A stretch of 58,345 nucleotides of DNA, taken from positions 1 to 58,345 of the forward strand of contig WRPF01000012.1 in the NCBI GenBank assembly GCA_009773335.1, written 5' to 3'. This DNA comes from Caulobacteraceae bacterium. GTDB taxonomy: Bacteria; Pseudomonadota; Alphaproteobacteria; Caulobacterales; Aquidulcibacteraceae. A program made the position numbers and the translations under genes. This document shows positions 34,696 to 43,103 of this stretch, in pieces; position 1 is the first letter of the stretch; each line of letters opens with the position of its first letter. Under the pieces are notes generated by a model, which made no database searches, was not told where the DNA came from, and was given only the letters and a program-made list of their open reading frames with translations.

Positions 34696-34881
34696 TCCCT
34701 CCCCTCGATGGGGAGGGTGGCGCGAGCACAGCGAGCGACGGGTGGGGCGCGCGCTCGACAGCGGCGATCCATGCGCCGGAGGCTCCGTAGAGTTTTCCTC
34801 TCGCACCCTTCGCCCGGGTACAGCGCCCACACCCCACCCCCGACGCTCCGCGTCGGACCCTCCCCATTGAGGGGAGGGAGG
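34696..34881. repeat. Inverted pair of a GC-rich palindromic repeat (copy 3 of 3)
   Basis: The left arm (34696-34750) has CCCTCCCC..GGGGAGGG, then GCGAGCACAGCGAGCGACGGGTGGGG-like sequence. The right arm (34828-34881) is inverted: CACCCCACCCCCGACGCTCCGCGTCGG, then CCCTCCCC..GGGGAGGGAGG. Closest in sequence to copy 1. It separates mutM from the low-GC orphan gene; the remaining stretch to 35017 is AT-richer and holds no gene I can support. Confidence 0.75.
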
Positions 34882-35017
34882 AGCGTGCAGGGCGGTACAT
34901 GCTCGTGTGGAAGTGCCGACGGCAGGTAATCGCTCTCGCGCAATCGGGAAGAGAGAAACTTAAAAAACTCCACATTTGTGTGCTTGACTGCTTCTCGATA
35001 GCCGCGAAAGAGCAAAA

Positions 35018-36187
35018 ATGCGTGTTTTTTGCCACGTCAACGACCATGCCGAACTTACATGGCAACACTTTCCATTGCTATTTTTACTCAGCAAGCCACT
35101 CGTCATTTGGGCTCCGTCCGGCCAACTTGTACAGCGCGCGCATGGCCTTGATCAGTCGCTCGTCTCCCCCTGCGATTTGCTCGATCTCGTGGAGGATGGG
35201 CACGTTGAAATTCATGCAAGGAGACGGTGGTTTGACCCCGCTTCGCGTCGAAGCAAACACTGGACGCAACCAAGTGAATGGTCAGAGGACTTCGACGGAC
35301 GAATTTGCCGATCGTACGCAAAACTCGGGTCTGGATTTGGAGGATTGATCGGCCACGATGATGGAACCGGCGATCAGTGGGCCGTTGAGCAAGTGAACGG
35401 AAAAACCACCGCGTACCACGATGCGCTCGAAATGGTTCGCGAAGGTCAAGTGATTCCAAGAACACTCGAGAGGGCCAAGTATTCAAAGGTAGAGGGCTCC
35501 GAAGGCCTTGCACGGTTCATCTTGCGTGACGCGAAAAACCACATTGAAGCCTTCAACCTCGCAAAGTCGGATTCTGACGTAGAGCCGAGCGAGTATTGGT
35601 GGACTCGCCCCAAGCTCTGTGGCGAACGAAAGGCGTTAGTCACGCCACGGAACGAACCTATTTCATTTGAACGCTACAGTCAGCTAGCCGAAATCGTAAA
35701 TGAGATATCGCGTCCGCGATCTCTCAAAGATCTGATCGATATTAAGGCAAAGCACGGCGAGAGCTTTCGGCACGCGCTATGGGGTTTGTTCGGCGACGAA
35801 GTAACCCCGGCGGCAAATGAGCAAGTACGGCTTGAGGAGTTTGCGCGAAAACAATCATGGTTGGAGATGGCGATAGGCAAGGGGGTGGCAGACAGAGTCG
35901 CGAACACAATCGGCTTGGTCGGCTTGATTACTTCGACACTTGATGTCCTGACAAATCAAGGCAGTTCTCTTGGTGTGGTCGAGTTGACGGCGGGATTTTT
36001 TCCTCTCGCTAAAAATGCTGCCATAAACCGCGGCTTCATTCCGATGAGGCAGTGGCAAGAGGGCGATCCCATCAGCGCTGCGCTGCTTCAGGAACCGGCG
36101 GTTCCCTGGTTGCCGTATTGGAAGGGACCACGTGCCGATAAGCTTCGCGAGGTCGCGTTGACACTAAAGGGTCTGAATCGCATGTGA
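35018..36187 (+). CDS. Hypothetical protein in a low-GC accessory patch
   Basis: A 389-residue protein with no recognised domain. The frame is sustained over a stretch clearly poorer in GC than its surroundings (the line 35701-35760 has 29 G+C of 60). Visible: an aromatic N-terminus (HVNDHAELTWQHFPLLFLLSKPLVIWAPSG), a charged middle with ALEMVREGQVIPRTLERAKYSK and SEYWWTRPKLCGERKALVTPRNEP, and a C-terminal part with GVADRVANTIGLVGLITSTLDVLTNQ. No signal peptide; probably soluble. The ribosome-binding site is poor, so an internal start is possible. Codon use and composition suggest recent transfer. It sits between a palindromic repeat pair and the convergent monooxygenase. Confidence 0.6.
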   Translation: MRVFCHVNDHAELTWQHFPLLFLLSKPLVIWAPSGQLVQRAHGLDQSLVSPCDLLDLVEDGHVEIHARRRWFDPASRRSKHWTQPSEWSEDFDGRICRSYAKLGSGFGGLIGHDDGTGDQWAVEQVNGKTTAYHDALEMVREGQVIPRTLERAKYSKVEGSEGLARFILRDAKNHIEAFNLAKSDSDVEPSEYWWTRPKLCGERKALVTPRNEPISFERYSQLAEIVNEISRPRSLKDLIDIKAKHGESFRHALWGLFGDEVTPAANEQVRLEEFARKQSWLEMAIGKGVADRVANTIGLVGLITSTLDVLTNQGSSLGVVELTAGFFPLAKNAAINRGFIPMRQWQEGDPISAALLQEPAVPWLPYWKGPRADKLREVALTLKGLNRM

Positions 36188-36220
36188 TCCAAATTGACCA
36201 AACTCTGATCAGAATGACAT

Positions 36221-37726
36221 CTACTCCGCCATCGCCCCCACGGGCTCAACATGCGCCGCCTTCGCCGTCTCCACCGGATGCGAGAACGCCATCGCGTCGT
36301 CGTCCACGGGGCCGAACTTCAGGTCCATCAGGTCGCGCATGTAGTTCTGGTGCAGGCGCCACGGGCTTTCCTTGCCCTGCTTCGGGAAACGCTCCATCGC
36401 GCGCTGCACGTAGCCGGAGGAGAAATCGAGCCACGGATCGGTTTCCATCGGGCCGCCGCGCAGGCGGGGCGTCGCCTGCTTCATGCCGATGTGGTCCATG
36501 TGGTTGATGAGGCGGCACACGTATTCGCACGTGAGGTCGCACTTCAGCGTCCACGATGCGTTGGTGTAGCCGAACGACGACGCCAGGTTCGGCACGCCGG
36601 AATACATCATGCCCTTGTAGGCGACGGTCTTCGCGAAATCGACGTCCTTGCCGTCCACGCGGATTTCAAGGCCGCCGAGCAGTTCAAGCACGAGACCCGT
36701 CGCCGAGACGATGATGTCGGCGTCGAGCTTCTGGCCCGATGAAAGTTGCAGGCCCGTCTCGGTGAAGGATTCGATCGTGTCGGTGACGACCGACGCCTTG
36801 CCGTCCTTGATCGTCGCGAAGAGATCGTTGTCGGGCACAAGGCACAGCCGCTGGTCCCACGGATTGTAGCGTGGCGTGAAATGGCGCGTGACGTCGTAGC
36901 CGGGCGGGAGCTGCTCCTTCACCATCTCGATGAGGCGCTCTTTCACTTTCGCGGGATTCTTCCGCGCCATGTTGTAGAAGAACATCTGCATCAGCACGTT
37001 CTTCCAGCGCGTGATGGCATAGGCCATCTTCAGCGGAATATGCGCGCGCAGCCAGTTAGCGAGCGCGTCCTCCGCGGGGCGCGACGCCATGTAGGTCGGC
37101 GAGCGCTGCAGCATGGTGACGTGGCCGGCGTCCCTGGCCATTTCCGGCACGAGCGTCACGGCGGTCGCGCCGCTGCCGATCACGACGACGTTTTTGCCCT
37201 TGTAGTCGAGATTTTCCGGCCATTTCTGCGGGTGCACGAAGGCGCCCTTGTACTTGTCCATGCCGGCCCATTCGGGCGTGTAGCCGTTCGCGTACTTGTA
37301 GTAGCCCGCACACATGAAAATGAAGCTCGCGGTGAAGCGCGCGACCTCGCCGTTTTCGCGCTCGGCCTCGATGGTCCACAGCGCGTCCGCGCTCGACCAC
37401 GACGCGCGCTTGACCATGTGATTGTAGCGGATGTGCGGATCGACGCCGTTTTCCGTCGCCGTTTCGCGCACGTACTTCAGGATCGACGGGCCGTCGGCGA
37501 TGGCCTTGGCCTGTTCCCACGGCTTGAAGGCGTAACCGAGGGTGTACATGTCGCTGTCGGAGCGGATGCCCGGATAGCGGAAGAGGTCCCACGTGCCGCC
37601 GCTCGCGCCGCGGCCTTCCAGGATCACATAGCGCTTGCCGGGCGAGTGCTTCTGCAGGTGGACGGCCGCGCCGATGCCGGACAGGCCGGCTCCCACGATC
37701 AGGACGTCGAAGTGTTCAGTGGCCAA
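36221..37726 (-). CDS. Flavin-containing (Baeyer-Villiger-type) monooxygenase
   Basis: A 501-residue FAD/NADPH enzyme. The first Rossmann motif is FDVLIVGAGLSGIGAAVHL; the BVMO fingerprint appears as YKGAFVHPQKWP (F replaced by Y); the second Rossmann motif is NVVVIGSGATAVTLVPEMA, and IIVSATGL follows. Such enzymes insert oxygen next to a carbonyl or oxidise N/S atoms; the substrate is unknown. No ATG precedes the domain: the TTG at 37726 has GGAG upstream and gives a normal N-terminus, while a GTG at 37816 would add 30 unlikely residues. About 110 bases follow the TonB-receptor gene on the same strand. Confidence 0.87.
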   Translation of the reverse strand: MATEHFDVLIVGAGLSGIGAAVHLQKHSPGKRYVILEGRGASGGTWDLFRYPGIRSDSDMYTLGYAFKPWEQAKAIADGPSILKYVRETATENGVDPHIRYNHMVKRASWSSADALWTIEAERENGEVARFTASFIFMCAGYYKYANGYTPEWAGMDKYKGAFVHPQKWPENLDYKGKNVVVIGSGATAVTLVPEMARDAGHVTMLQRSPTYMASRPAEDALANWLRAHIPLKMAYAITRWKNVLMQMFFYNMARKNPAKVKERLIEMVKEQLPPGYDVTRHFTPRYNPWDQRLCLVPDNDLFATIKDGKASVVTDTIESFTETGLQLSSGQKLDADIIVSATGLVLELLGGLEIRVDGKDVDFAKTVAYKGMMYSGVPNLASSFGYTNASWTLKCDLTCEYVCRLINHMDHIGMKQATPRLRGGPMETDPWLDFSSGYVQRAMERFPKQGKESPWRLHQNYMRDLMDLKFGPVDDDAMAFSHPVETAKAAHVEPVGAMAE

Positions 37727-37837
37727 GGCGCGGCTCCAGCGGCGGAAGATGACGGGGTCGTCACCGACTATGCCACAGAATGGGCCGCCCGGAAGACCCC
37801 CACCCAGAAGACCCACACGTACCGCCGCCGGTTCTGC

Positions 37838-39982
37838 CTAGAATTTTACGCTGATCCCCGCCTGCGCGAGGCGCGGGGCCCCCGGCAGGATGCCGCGCGA
37901 GCGGTCGACGATGTAGAGTTCATCGAAGACGTTCTTGACCGTGACGAAGAAGGTCGTGTGATCGTCGAAGGGCCGCAGGTTGGCCGCGAGGTTGACCACC
38001 GTGACGTCGGGGATGAGGCCGCGCTGGCCGTTGGCGACGGTCGCCGTGCTGTTGAGATCGTCGGTGAACATCTCGCCCGTGTACTGGACCTCCGCCTGCG
38101 CATCGAACCAGTCGCCGCGCGCGTAGCCGATGGCGGCCGATGCGATCCACTCCGGCGCGTAGGGGAGGCGGTTGCCGCTCACCGAAGTGGTGGTGAAGCC
38201 CGTGATGGTGGAGAAGCGCCGACCCTCGAAGTTCGCGTCCGAAAGCCACGTGACCGCGGTGCGGAAGGTGATGTCATTTGCCTCCATCACGCCCATCTCG
38301 CGCAGCGAGGCGTTGAGCGAACCCTCGAGCCCGGCGTGTCGTGTCTCGCCGGCGCTGGTGAGCGTCGCGCCAACGCCGCCCGCGACGGACGCCGGGATGA
38401 TCTGGTTCTCGAAGTCGAGCAGGAAGCCCGCCACGTCGAAGCGCACGCCCTCGGCGATGTCGCCGCGCAGGCCGATCTCGTAGTTGACGCTCTTCTCCGC
38501 ATCGAGATCCACCACGCCGCCCGCGTTGGTGACGACGTCTTCGGTGCGCGGCGGCGCAAAGCCGCGATGCACGCCGGCGTAGATCACCAGATCGTCTCGT
38601 ACATCGAACGTGACGCCGAGGCCGGGGATCACTTCGGTGAGGTCGCTTTCGCCGCGCTGGCCTGTGAGGCCGTTGACGCGCTCATAGTCGATGCTTTCCA
38701 CGCGCACGCCGGGGCTGACGCGCAGGGCGCCGAATGTCGCCCCCGCCGTCAGCCAGCCGGACACAGCTTCCGCGTGGCGCAGATTGTATTCCGCAATGCC
38801 GCCGTTGGCGCCGCGACCGGGCGTGCGCGCATTCGGCGTCGCGCCATTGAATTGCAGGCGGTTTTGCCGCTCGGTGTGCCAGCGCGCGCCGGCTTCCGCT
38901 TCGACGGGCGCGCCGAACAGCACGCCGGTCCAGCCGAGGCGGCTCTCGATGCCGTAGACGTTGTATTCGCGCAGGCGGCCTTCGTTGCCGCATGTGGTCG
39001 AGAGGTTCGCCATGCCGCCGCACGACGTGTCGTTGGGGCGCTGGCTGGAGTTGGAGGACTGGCGCCACCAGTCGCGATCGAACCAGATCGAATAGACCGA
39101 CGTGGTGAGGCGCACGCTTTCACCGACATCCCAGCCGTGTGTGGCGGACGCGGTGAAGCGCTCGGTCTCGAAGCGGTCATTGGGGAAGGGGTTGGCGTAG
39201 GGATCGGCGGCGTATTCCGCTTCGGTCAACCCGGAATAGCTGATCTGGCTGTCCTCGCGTGCGCGTCCGAGGCGCACGGTGAGCTGGTGATCGGGTCCGA
39301 AGTCGCGCTCGGCCTTCAGATAGAGATCGTCGAACTGCAGGCCGTGATTGGCGCGCACGCCGTCGAATGCCGTGTAGTTCGCATGTGCAAGCAGACGCAT
39401 TCCAAGCACTTCGCCGCCGATGGCGCCGTCGAGTTCCGCGTAACCGTTGGAGCCGCCCGCCGCGAGCACGCTGGCCTCGAATGCGGAAGGCGCCGCAGGC
39501 GTGATGTAGTTGACGACGCCGCCGACGGTCTGCGGTCCGAAGCGGATCTGGCCGGAGCCCTTGAGGATCTCGATGCGCTCGAAGCGACGGATCGGCGGGT
39601 GCGAGTACGTGGCGTTGTCGCCGTACACGCCATAGGTCAGCGGCAGACCATCTTCCAGCAGCAGCGTCTTCGACGAGCGCGTCGGCGAAAGCCCGCGGAT
39701 GCCGATGTTCGGACGCAGGCCGAGGCCTTCCTCGTCGCGCGGGAACACGCCCGCCACCTGCCGGAGCGCCTCGTTGACGGTGAGGATGCGCGCGCGCTCC
39801 AGATCCTCGGTCTCGATGGTCGCGCCTGAGCCGGGAACGTGGAGCAGATCGCCCCGCGTGCCGACGACGATGATCTCGGGGGCCGCCGAAACGGCCTGGG
39901 TCGCCGGTTCCTGCGCGTGCGCGGGAGCGGCCAGAACAGCGGAGAGCGCGGCGGACGCGAGCAGGAACAGTGATCTGGACAT
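37838..39982 (-). CDS. TonB-dependent outer membrane receptor, FecA-like
   Basis: A 714-residue receptor with a signal peptide (MSRSLFLLASAALSAVLAAPAHA). The plug domain has IIVVGTRGDLLHVPGSGATI as TonB-box region, then LRQVAGVFPRDEEGLGLRPNIGIRGLSPTRSS, LLEDGLPLTYGVYGDN and RIEILKGSGQIRFGPQTVGGVVNYITP. A 22-strand-type barrel follows and ends with aromatic-F (ISVKF). The plug resembles ferric dicitrate receptors, but ligand assignment is tentative. No FecR/FecI-type extension is visible at the N-terminus. Two Fur-like boxes lie just upstream, which fits iron-regulated uptake. Confidence 0.9.
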   Translation of the reverse strand: MSRSLFLLASAALSAVLAAPAHAQEPATQAVSAAPEIIVVGTRGDLLHVPGSGATIETEDLERARILTVNEALRQVAGVFPRDEEGLGLRPNIGIRGLSPTRSSKTLLLEDGLPLTYGVYGDNATYSHPPIRRFERIEILKGSGQIRFGPQTVGGVVNYITPAAPSAFEASVLAAGGSNGYAELDGAIGGEVLGMRLLAHANYTAFDGVRANHGLQFDDLYLKAERDFGPDHQLTVRLGRAREDSQISYSGLTEAEYAADPYANPFPNDRFETERFTASATHGWDVGESVRLTTSVYSIWFDRDWWRQSSNSSQRPNDTSCGGMANLSTTCGNEGRLREYNVYGIESRLGWTGVLFGAPVEAEAGARWHTERQNRLQFNGATPNARTPGRGANGGIAEYNLRHAEAVSGWLTAGATFGALRVSPGVRVESIDYERVNGLTGQRGESDLTEVIPGLGVTFDVRDDLVIYAGVHRGFAPPRTEDVVTNAGGVVDLDAEKSVNYEIGLRGDIAEGVRFDVAGFLLDFENQIIPASVAGGVGATLTSAGETRHAGLEGSLNASLREMGVMEANDITFRTAVTWLSDANFEGRRFSTITGFTTTSVSGNRLPYAPEWIASAAIGYARGDWFDAQAEVQYTGEMFTDDLNSTATVANGQRGLIPDVTVVNLAANLRPFDDHTTFFVTVKNVFDELYIVDRSRGILPGAPRLAQAGISVKF

Positions 39983-40001
39983 GAGAACCCCTCTTTCCAG
40001 A

Positions 40002-40038
40002 TGCGAATAACTCGCAATTGCTCTGCGAGCAAGTCGCA
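40002..40038 (-). promoter_or_regulatory. Two tandem Fur-like boxes upstream of the TonB receptor
   Basis: TGCGAAT-A-ACTCGCA (40002-40016) is a 7-1-7 inverted repeat with one mismatched pair, 20 bases upstream of the receptor start codon. A second, weaker one, TGCGAGC-A-AGTCGCA, lies at 40024-40038. Both resemble the TGC-AAT..ATT-GCA pattern of alphaproteobacterial Fur sites. Two adjacent sites in front of an iron-type receptor support iron repression; binding is inferred. Confidence 0.6.
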
Positions 40039-40165
40039 TTCGCGAGTGGCGCAATGTCGCGGCGCGACCGGGGCCCCGGAAGGGGCGGCGGCGCTCTGCT
40101 TGACGGCCCGCCCGCACCGGGCTTGAGACCTTCGCCCGCAGCAGCGCTTACCCGGAGATGTTCCC

Positions 40166-40942
40166 ATGTCGGCCTTCAACACGCTGATCGTCGAAACGCA
40201 CGGCGCCGTGGGCCTCGTGAAGCTGAACCGGCCGCAGGCGCTCAATGCGCTGAACAGCGAACTGCTGGGCGAACTGGGCGAAGCGCTCGCCGCATTCGAG
40301 GCGGACGACGCCATCGGCTGCATCGTGGTGACCGGCTCGGAACGCGCGTTCGCTGCGGGCGCCGACATCAAGGAAATGTCAGAAAAGACGTTCGGCGAAA
40401 TGTATGCGTCGGACTTCTTCGGAAACGCCGATCATCTCGCACGCTGCAGAAAGCCCACCATTGCAGCGGTTTCCGGCTTCGCGCTCGGCGGCGGCTGCGA
40501 ACTGGCGATGATGGCCGACATGATCTTCGCGTCGGACACGGCGAAGTTCGGCCAGCCGGAGATCAAGCTCGGCGTCATTCCAGGCATCGGCGGTACGCAG
40601 CGCCTTGTGCGCGCGATCGGCAAGGCCAAGGCCATGGACCTGTGCCTGACGGGCCGGATGATGGATGCGGCGGAAGCCGAGAAGGGAGGGCTCGTCGCCC
40701 GGGTGATCCCCGCTGACAAGCTGATGGAAGAGACCATGGCCGCCGCCGCCGTGATCGCGGGCTTCTCCAAGCCTTCGCTCATGGTCTGCAAGGAAGCGAT
40801 CAACCGGGCGTTTGAATCGACCCTGACCGAAGGCGTGCGTTTCGAGCGGCGGGTGTTCCACAGCCTCTTTGCCACGGAAGACCAGAAAGAGGGGATGGCG
40901 GCGTTCATCGCCAAGCGGGCCCCGGCGTTCAAGGATCGCTAG
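40166..40942 (+). CDS. Enoyl-CoA hydratase
   Basis: A 258-residue crotonase-fold enzyme of fatty acid beta-oxidation that hydrates trans-2-enoyl-CoA. Visible: [21 protein letters not shown], the CoA/oxyanion segment [34 protein letters not shown] with catalytic Glu112, and [19 protein letters not shown] with Glu132. Both glutamates of the hydratase reaction are present, so it is a true hydratase rather than an isomerase. CGGAG precedes the ATG. Divergent from the TonB receptor. Confidence 0.93.
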   Translation: MSAFNTLIVETHGAVGLVKLNRPQALNALNSELLGELGEALAAFEADDAIGCIVVTGSERAFAAGADIKEMSEKTFGEMYASDFFGNADHLARCRKPTIAAVSGFALGGGCELAMMADMIFASDTAKFGQPEIKLGVIPGIGGTQRLVRAIGKAKAMDLCLTGRMMDAAEAEKGGLVARVIPADKLMEETMAAAAVIAGFSKPSLMVCKEAINRAFESTLTEGVRFERRVFHSLFATEDQKEGMAAFIAKRAPAFKDR

Positions 40943-40990
40943 ACGCGAGCGGCCTTGAAGCGGGTCGCGTAGAGAGCCCAATGCTCCTGA

Positions 40991-42256
40991 ATGGAGTCCC
41001 TCGAACTCTTCCAACGTCTCGGCGTCGCGCTGGCGATCGGCTTCCTCACCGGCATCGAACGCGGCTGGAAGAAGCGCTACGTCGAAGACGAGCAGCGCGT
41101 CGCCGGGCTCCGGACCTACACACTCATCGGTCTGCTGGGCGGCGTCGCGGGTCTGCTGGGGACTATCGTGGATCCGCTGGCGTTCGCGGCGCTTGCGCTG
41201 ATCTTCGGCGCGGGATGGATCGCCTTCAAACTCCGGGAAACCTGGATCGACGGGGACCTCTCGATAACGGGCGCGGTCGCCGGGATTCTCGTGTTCGCGC
41301 TCGGCGCACTCGCAGCGGTCGGCGACATGGCGCTGGCGGCGGCGGCGGCTGTGGTCGTGGTGATCGTGCTCGCCTTCAAGGACGTCACGCATGGCTGGGT
41401 GAAGGGGCTGACCTTTGAGGAGATCCGTTCCGCGCTGTTCATTCTCGCCGCCACGCTGATCGCCTTGCCGTTGCTGCCGGATCGCGCGCTCGATTCGTTC
41501 GGCGCCTTCAATCCGCGGGAACTGTGGCTGCTCACCATCGTCATCGCGGGCGCGTCCTTCGTCGGCTATCTCGCGTTGCGCACGCTCGGGGGGACGGAAG
41601 GGCTCTACGCCGGCAGCGTCGTCGGCGCGCTCGTGTCGTCGACGGCGGTGACGCTCGATCTGGCGCGGCGCACGAAGGCGCAGGAAGCCGGGGCCGAACC
41701 GGCTGCGGGCGCCGCACTGCTCGCCAACCTCGTGATGTTCGTGCGCGTGGGCGTACTGATTGCGATCTTTGCGCCGGGCGCGCTGGCGTCGTCGGTTCCC
41801 GCGCTCCTTGCCGCCGCGCTCGTCTCCGCGATCGCCGCGGCGATGTTGATCTGGAAGGCAGGCAGGGAAGGGCGGACTGTCGGCGTCTCGGTCCTCGGGA
41901 GCCCGCTCGATCTACGCGCGGTGCTGCGGTTCGCGCTGATCCTGTCGGTGATCACCGTCGCGGCGCGGCTGATCATGCACTTCTACGCGCAGGCGGGCCT
42001 CATCGTGTTCGCCGCTGCGGCGGGCGCGGTGGACGTGGACGCCGTGGCGCTGGCGGTTGGCGGTCTCGTGCGGAGCGGGCTGGGCGGCGCGGCGGCGGCG
42101 CAGGCGATCCTGATCGCCGCGGCCGTGGACACCGTCTCCAAGGGGGTGATCGCCGTGGTCGTGGGGACGAGGCCGTTTTCCACGCCCTATGCTCTGGGTT
42201 CCCTGGCGGCGCTTGCGGCGGGGGTCGCCATCTTCGCATTGCCCGGGGGCGGGTGA
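40991..42256 (+). CDS. MgtC/DUF4010 family membrane protein
   Basis: An integral membrane protein of 421 residues with about twelve hydrophobic segments. The N-terminal third has the MgtC/SapB pattern (ALAIGFLTGIERGWKKR, then RVAGLRTYTLIGLLGGVAGLLG). The C-terminal two thirds are DUF4010: LRTLGGTEGLYAGSVVGALVSSTAVTLDLARRTK and the late GLVRSGLGGAAAAQAIL. Transport or a regulatory role in the inner membrane is likely but unproven. It follows the hydratase by 48 bases. Confidence 0.87.
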   Translation: MESLELFQRLGVALAIGFLTGIERGWKKRYVEDEQRVAGLRTYTLIGLLGGVAGLLGTIVDPLAFAALALIFGAGWIAFKLRETWIDGDLSITGAVAGILVFALGALAAVGDMALAAAAAVVVVIVLAFKDVTHGWVKGLTFEEIRSALFILAATLIALPLLPDRALDSFGAFNPRELWLLTIVIAGASFVGYLALRTLGGTEGLYAGSVVGALVSSTAVTLDLARRTKAQEAGAEPAAGAALLANLVMFVRVGVLIAIFAPGALASSVPALLAAALVSAIAAAMLIWKAGREGRTVGVSVLGSPLDLRAVLRFALILSVITVAARLIMHFYAQAGLIVFAAAAGAVDVDAVALAVGGLVRSGLGGAAAAQAILIAAAVDTVSKGVIAVVVGTRPFSTPYALGSLAALAAGVAIFALPGGG

Positions 42257-42379
42257 GTCCGGGTTTGCCGCCCGCCGATCCTCGTTGACCCAGGTCTGAA
42301 GTCCTTGATTGACCGGACGCCCCCTCGCCGATATATCCCCGCGCTTCCTCTCCAGAACTCCATTTCGAGACCGAAACCG

Positions 42380-42652
42380 ATGGCCAATACCTCTTCCGCC
42401 AAGAAAGCGATCCGCAAGATCGCGCGGCGCACTGCCGTGAACACGGCCCGCCGCTCCCGCGTGCGGACCTACTGGCGCAAGGTGGAAGAGGCGCTCGCCG
42501 CTGGCGACGCGACGGCTGCGGTCGCCGCTTTCGGAGCCGCCGAATCGGAAACGATGCGCGCGGTCACCAAGGGCGTGCTGCACAAGAACACCGGCTCCCG
42601 GAAAGTTTCGCGCCTGGCCCAACGGGTCAAGACGCTCGCCGGCGCCCGCTAG
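42380..42652 (+). CDS. rpsT: 30S ribosomal protein S20
   Basis: A 90-residue basic helical protein that binds the 5' domain of 16S rRNA. It begins [21 protein letters not shown] and ends with [22 protein letters not shown], both typical. The ATG at 42380 gives the normal length; the longer open frame upstream is not coding. It is followed by a terminator and the dnaA leader, the rpsT-dnaA order seen in Caulobacter relatives. Confidence 0.97.
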   Translation: MANTSSAKKAIRKIARRTAVNTARRSRVRTYWRKVEEALAAGDATAAVAAFGAAESETMRAVTKGVLHKNTGSRKVSRLAQRVKTLAGAR

Positions 42653-42680
42653 ACACTTCTCGCTAATCCGGACTGAATAG

Positions 42681-42708
42681 AGCGCGCCGCCCACAGCGGC
42701 GCGCTTTC
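42681..42708 (+). terminator. Rho-independent terminator after rpsT
   Basis: AGCGCGCCGC (42681-42690) pairs perfectly with GCGGCGCGCT (42696-42705) around CCACA and runs into TTTC. It lies 29 bases after the rpsT stop, so dnaA needs its own promoter downstream. The T tract is short. Confidence 0.8.
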
Positions 42709-43103
42709 GCGTGCGCACGGCCCGCTTCGCCGCGCGACTGTTTTTTGCATTTTTGTCGCAAAGTTTTTTTCGCGTTCGCGAGGCCGTTGCGCGCCAAGGA
42801 CTCGGGTTGTGTCAACACCTTATCGTTGCGCAGGAACAACGGTGCAACACGCGAAAAACGCCTTATTTTACAAGGGAAAAACCGTTTCGCGACCGAACGC
42901 TTCACAGACGCGTCACATGCTTGACCGCCGTGGTTAAGAGGTGCTTGTATTTCCCTCGTTCGGGGAACAATCCTATCCGTCCTCCCTCATAAACGGGCTG
43001 TTATTGAGGGGCGCGACTCGCAGAGGTGCGAGCCGCGTAGGAGAAGAGTTGCCCCCGCGAATTCGGGCCGTCGGAAAGCGGTCCGCAGGGAAAGCAAGGG
43101 CTG
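42709..43103 (+). promoter_or_regulatory. dnaA upstream region and leader with hairpin
   Basis: About 395 bases without a gene. The first half is AT-rich with T and A runs (42741-42770, 42854-42883) and recurring TTTCGCG heptamers (42705, 42768, 42885, and inverted at 42850). A strong leader hairpin, CGCGACTCGCA (43012-43022) with TGCGAGCCGCG (43027-43037) and one A:C mismatch, lies about 65 bases before the dnaA start. Two GANTC sites (42799-42803 and 43015-43019) are present. No cluster of canonical TTATCCACA boxes was seen. Promoter elements could not be fixed. Confidence 0.5.

Noticed and set aside
36746-39829. A 1027-codon open frame on the plus strand
   Set aside because: It is the antisense of the monooxygenase and TonB receptor, is Arg/His-rich as expected for a GC-rich shadow frame, and carries no domain.
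42653-43103. Possible chromosomal origin of replication
   Set aside because: AT-rich and next to dnaA, but no cluster of canonical DnaA boxes, and related bacteria often have the origin elsewhere. Kept only as a hypothesis attached to the heptamer finding.
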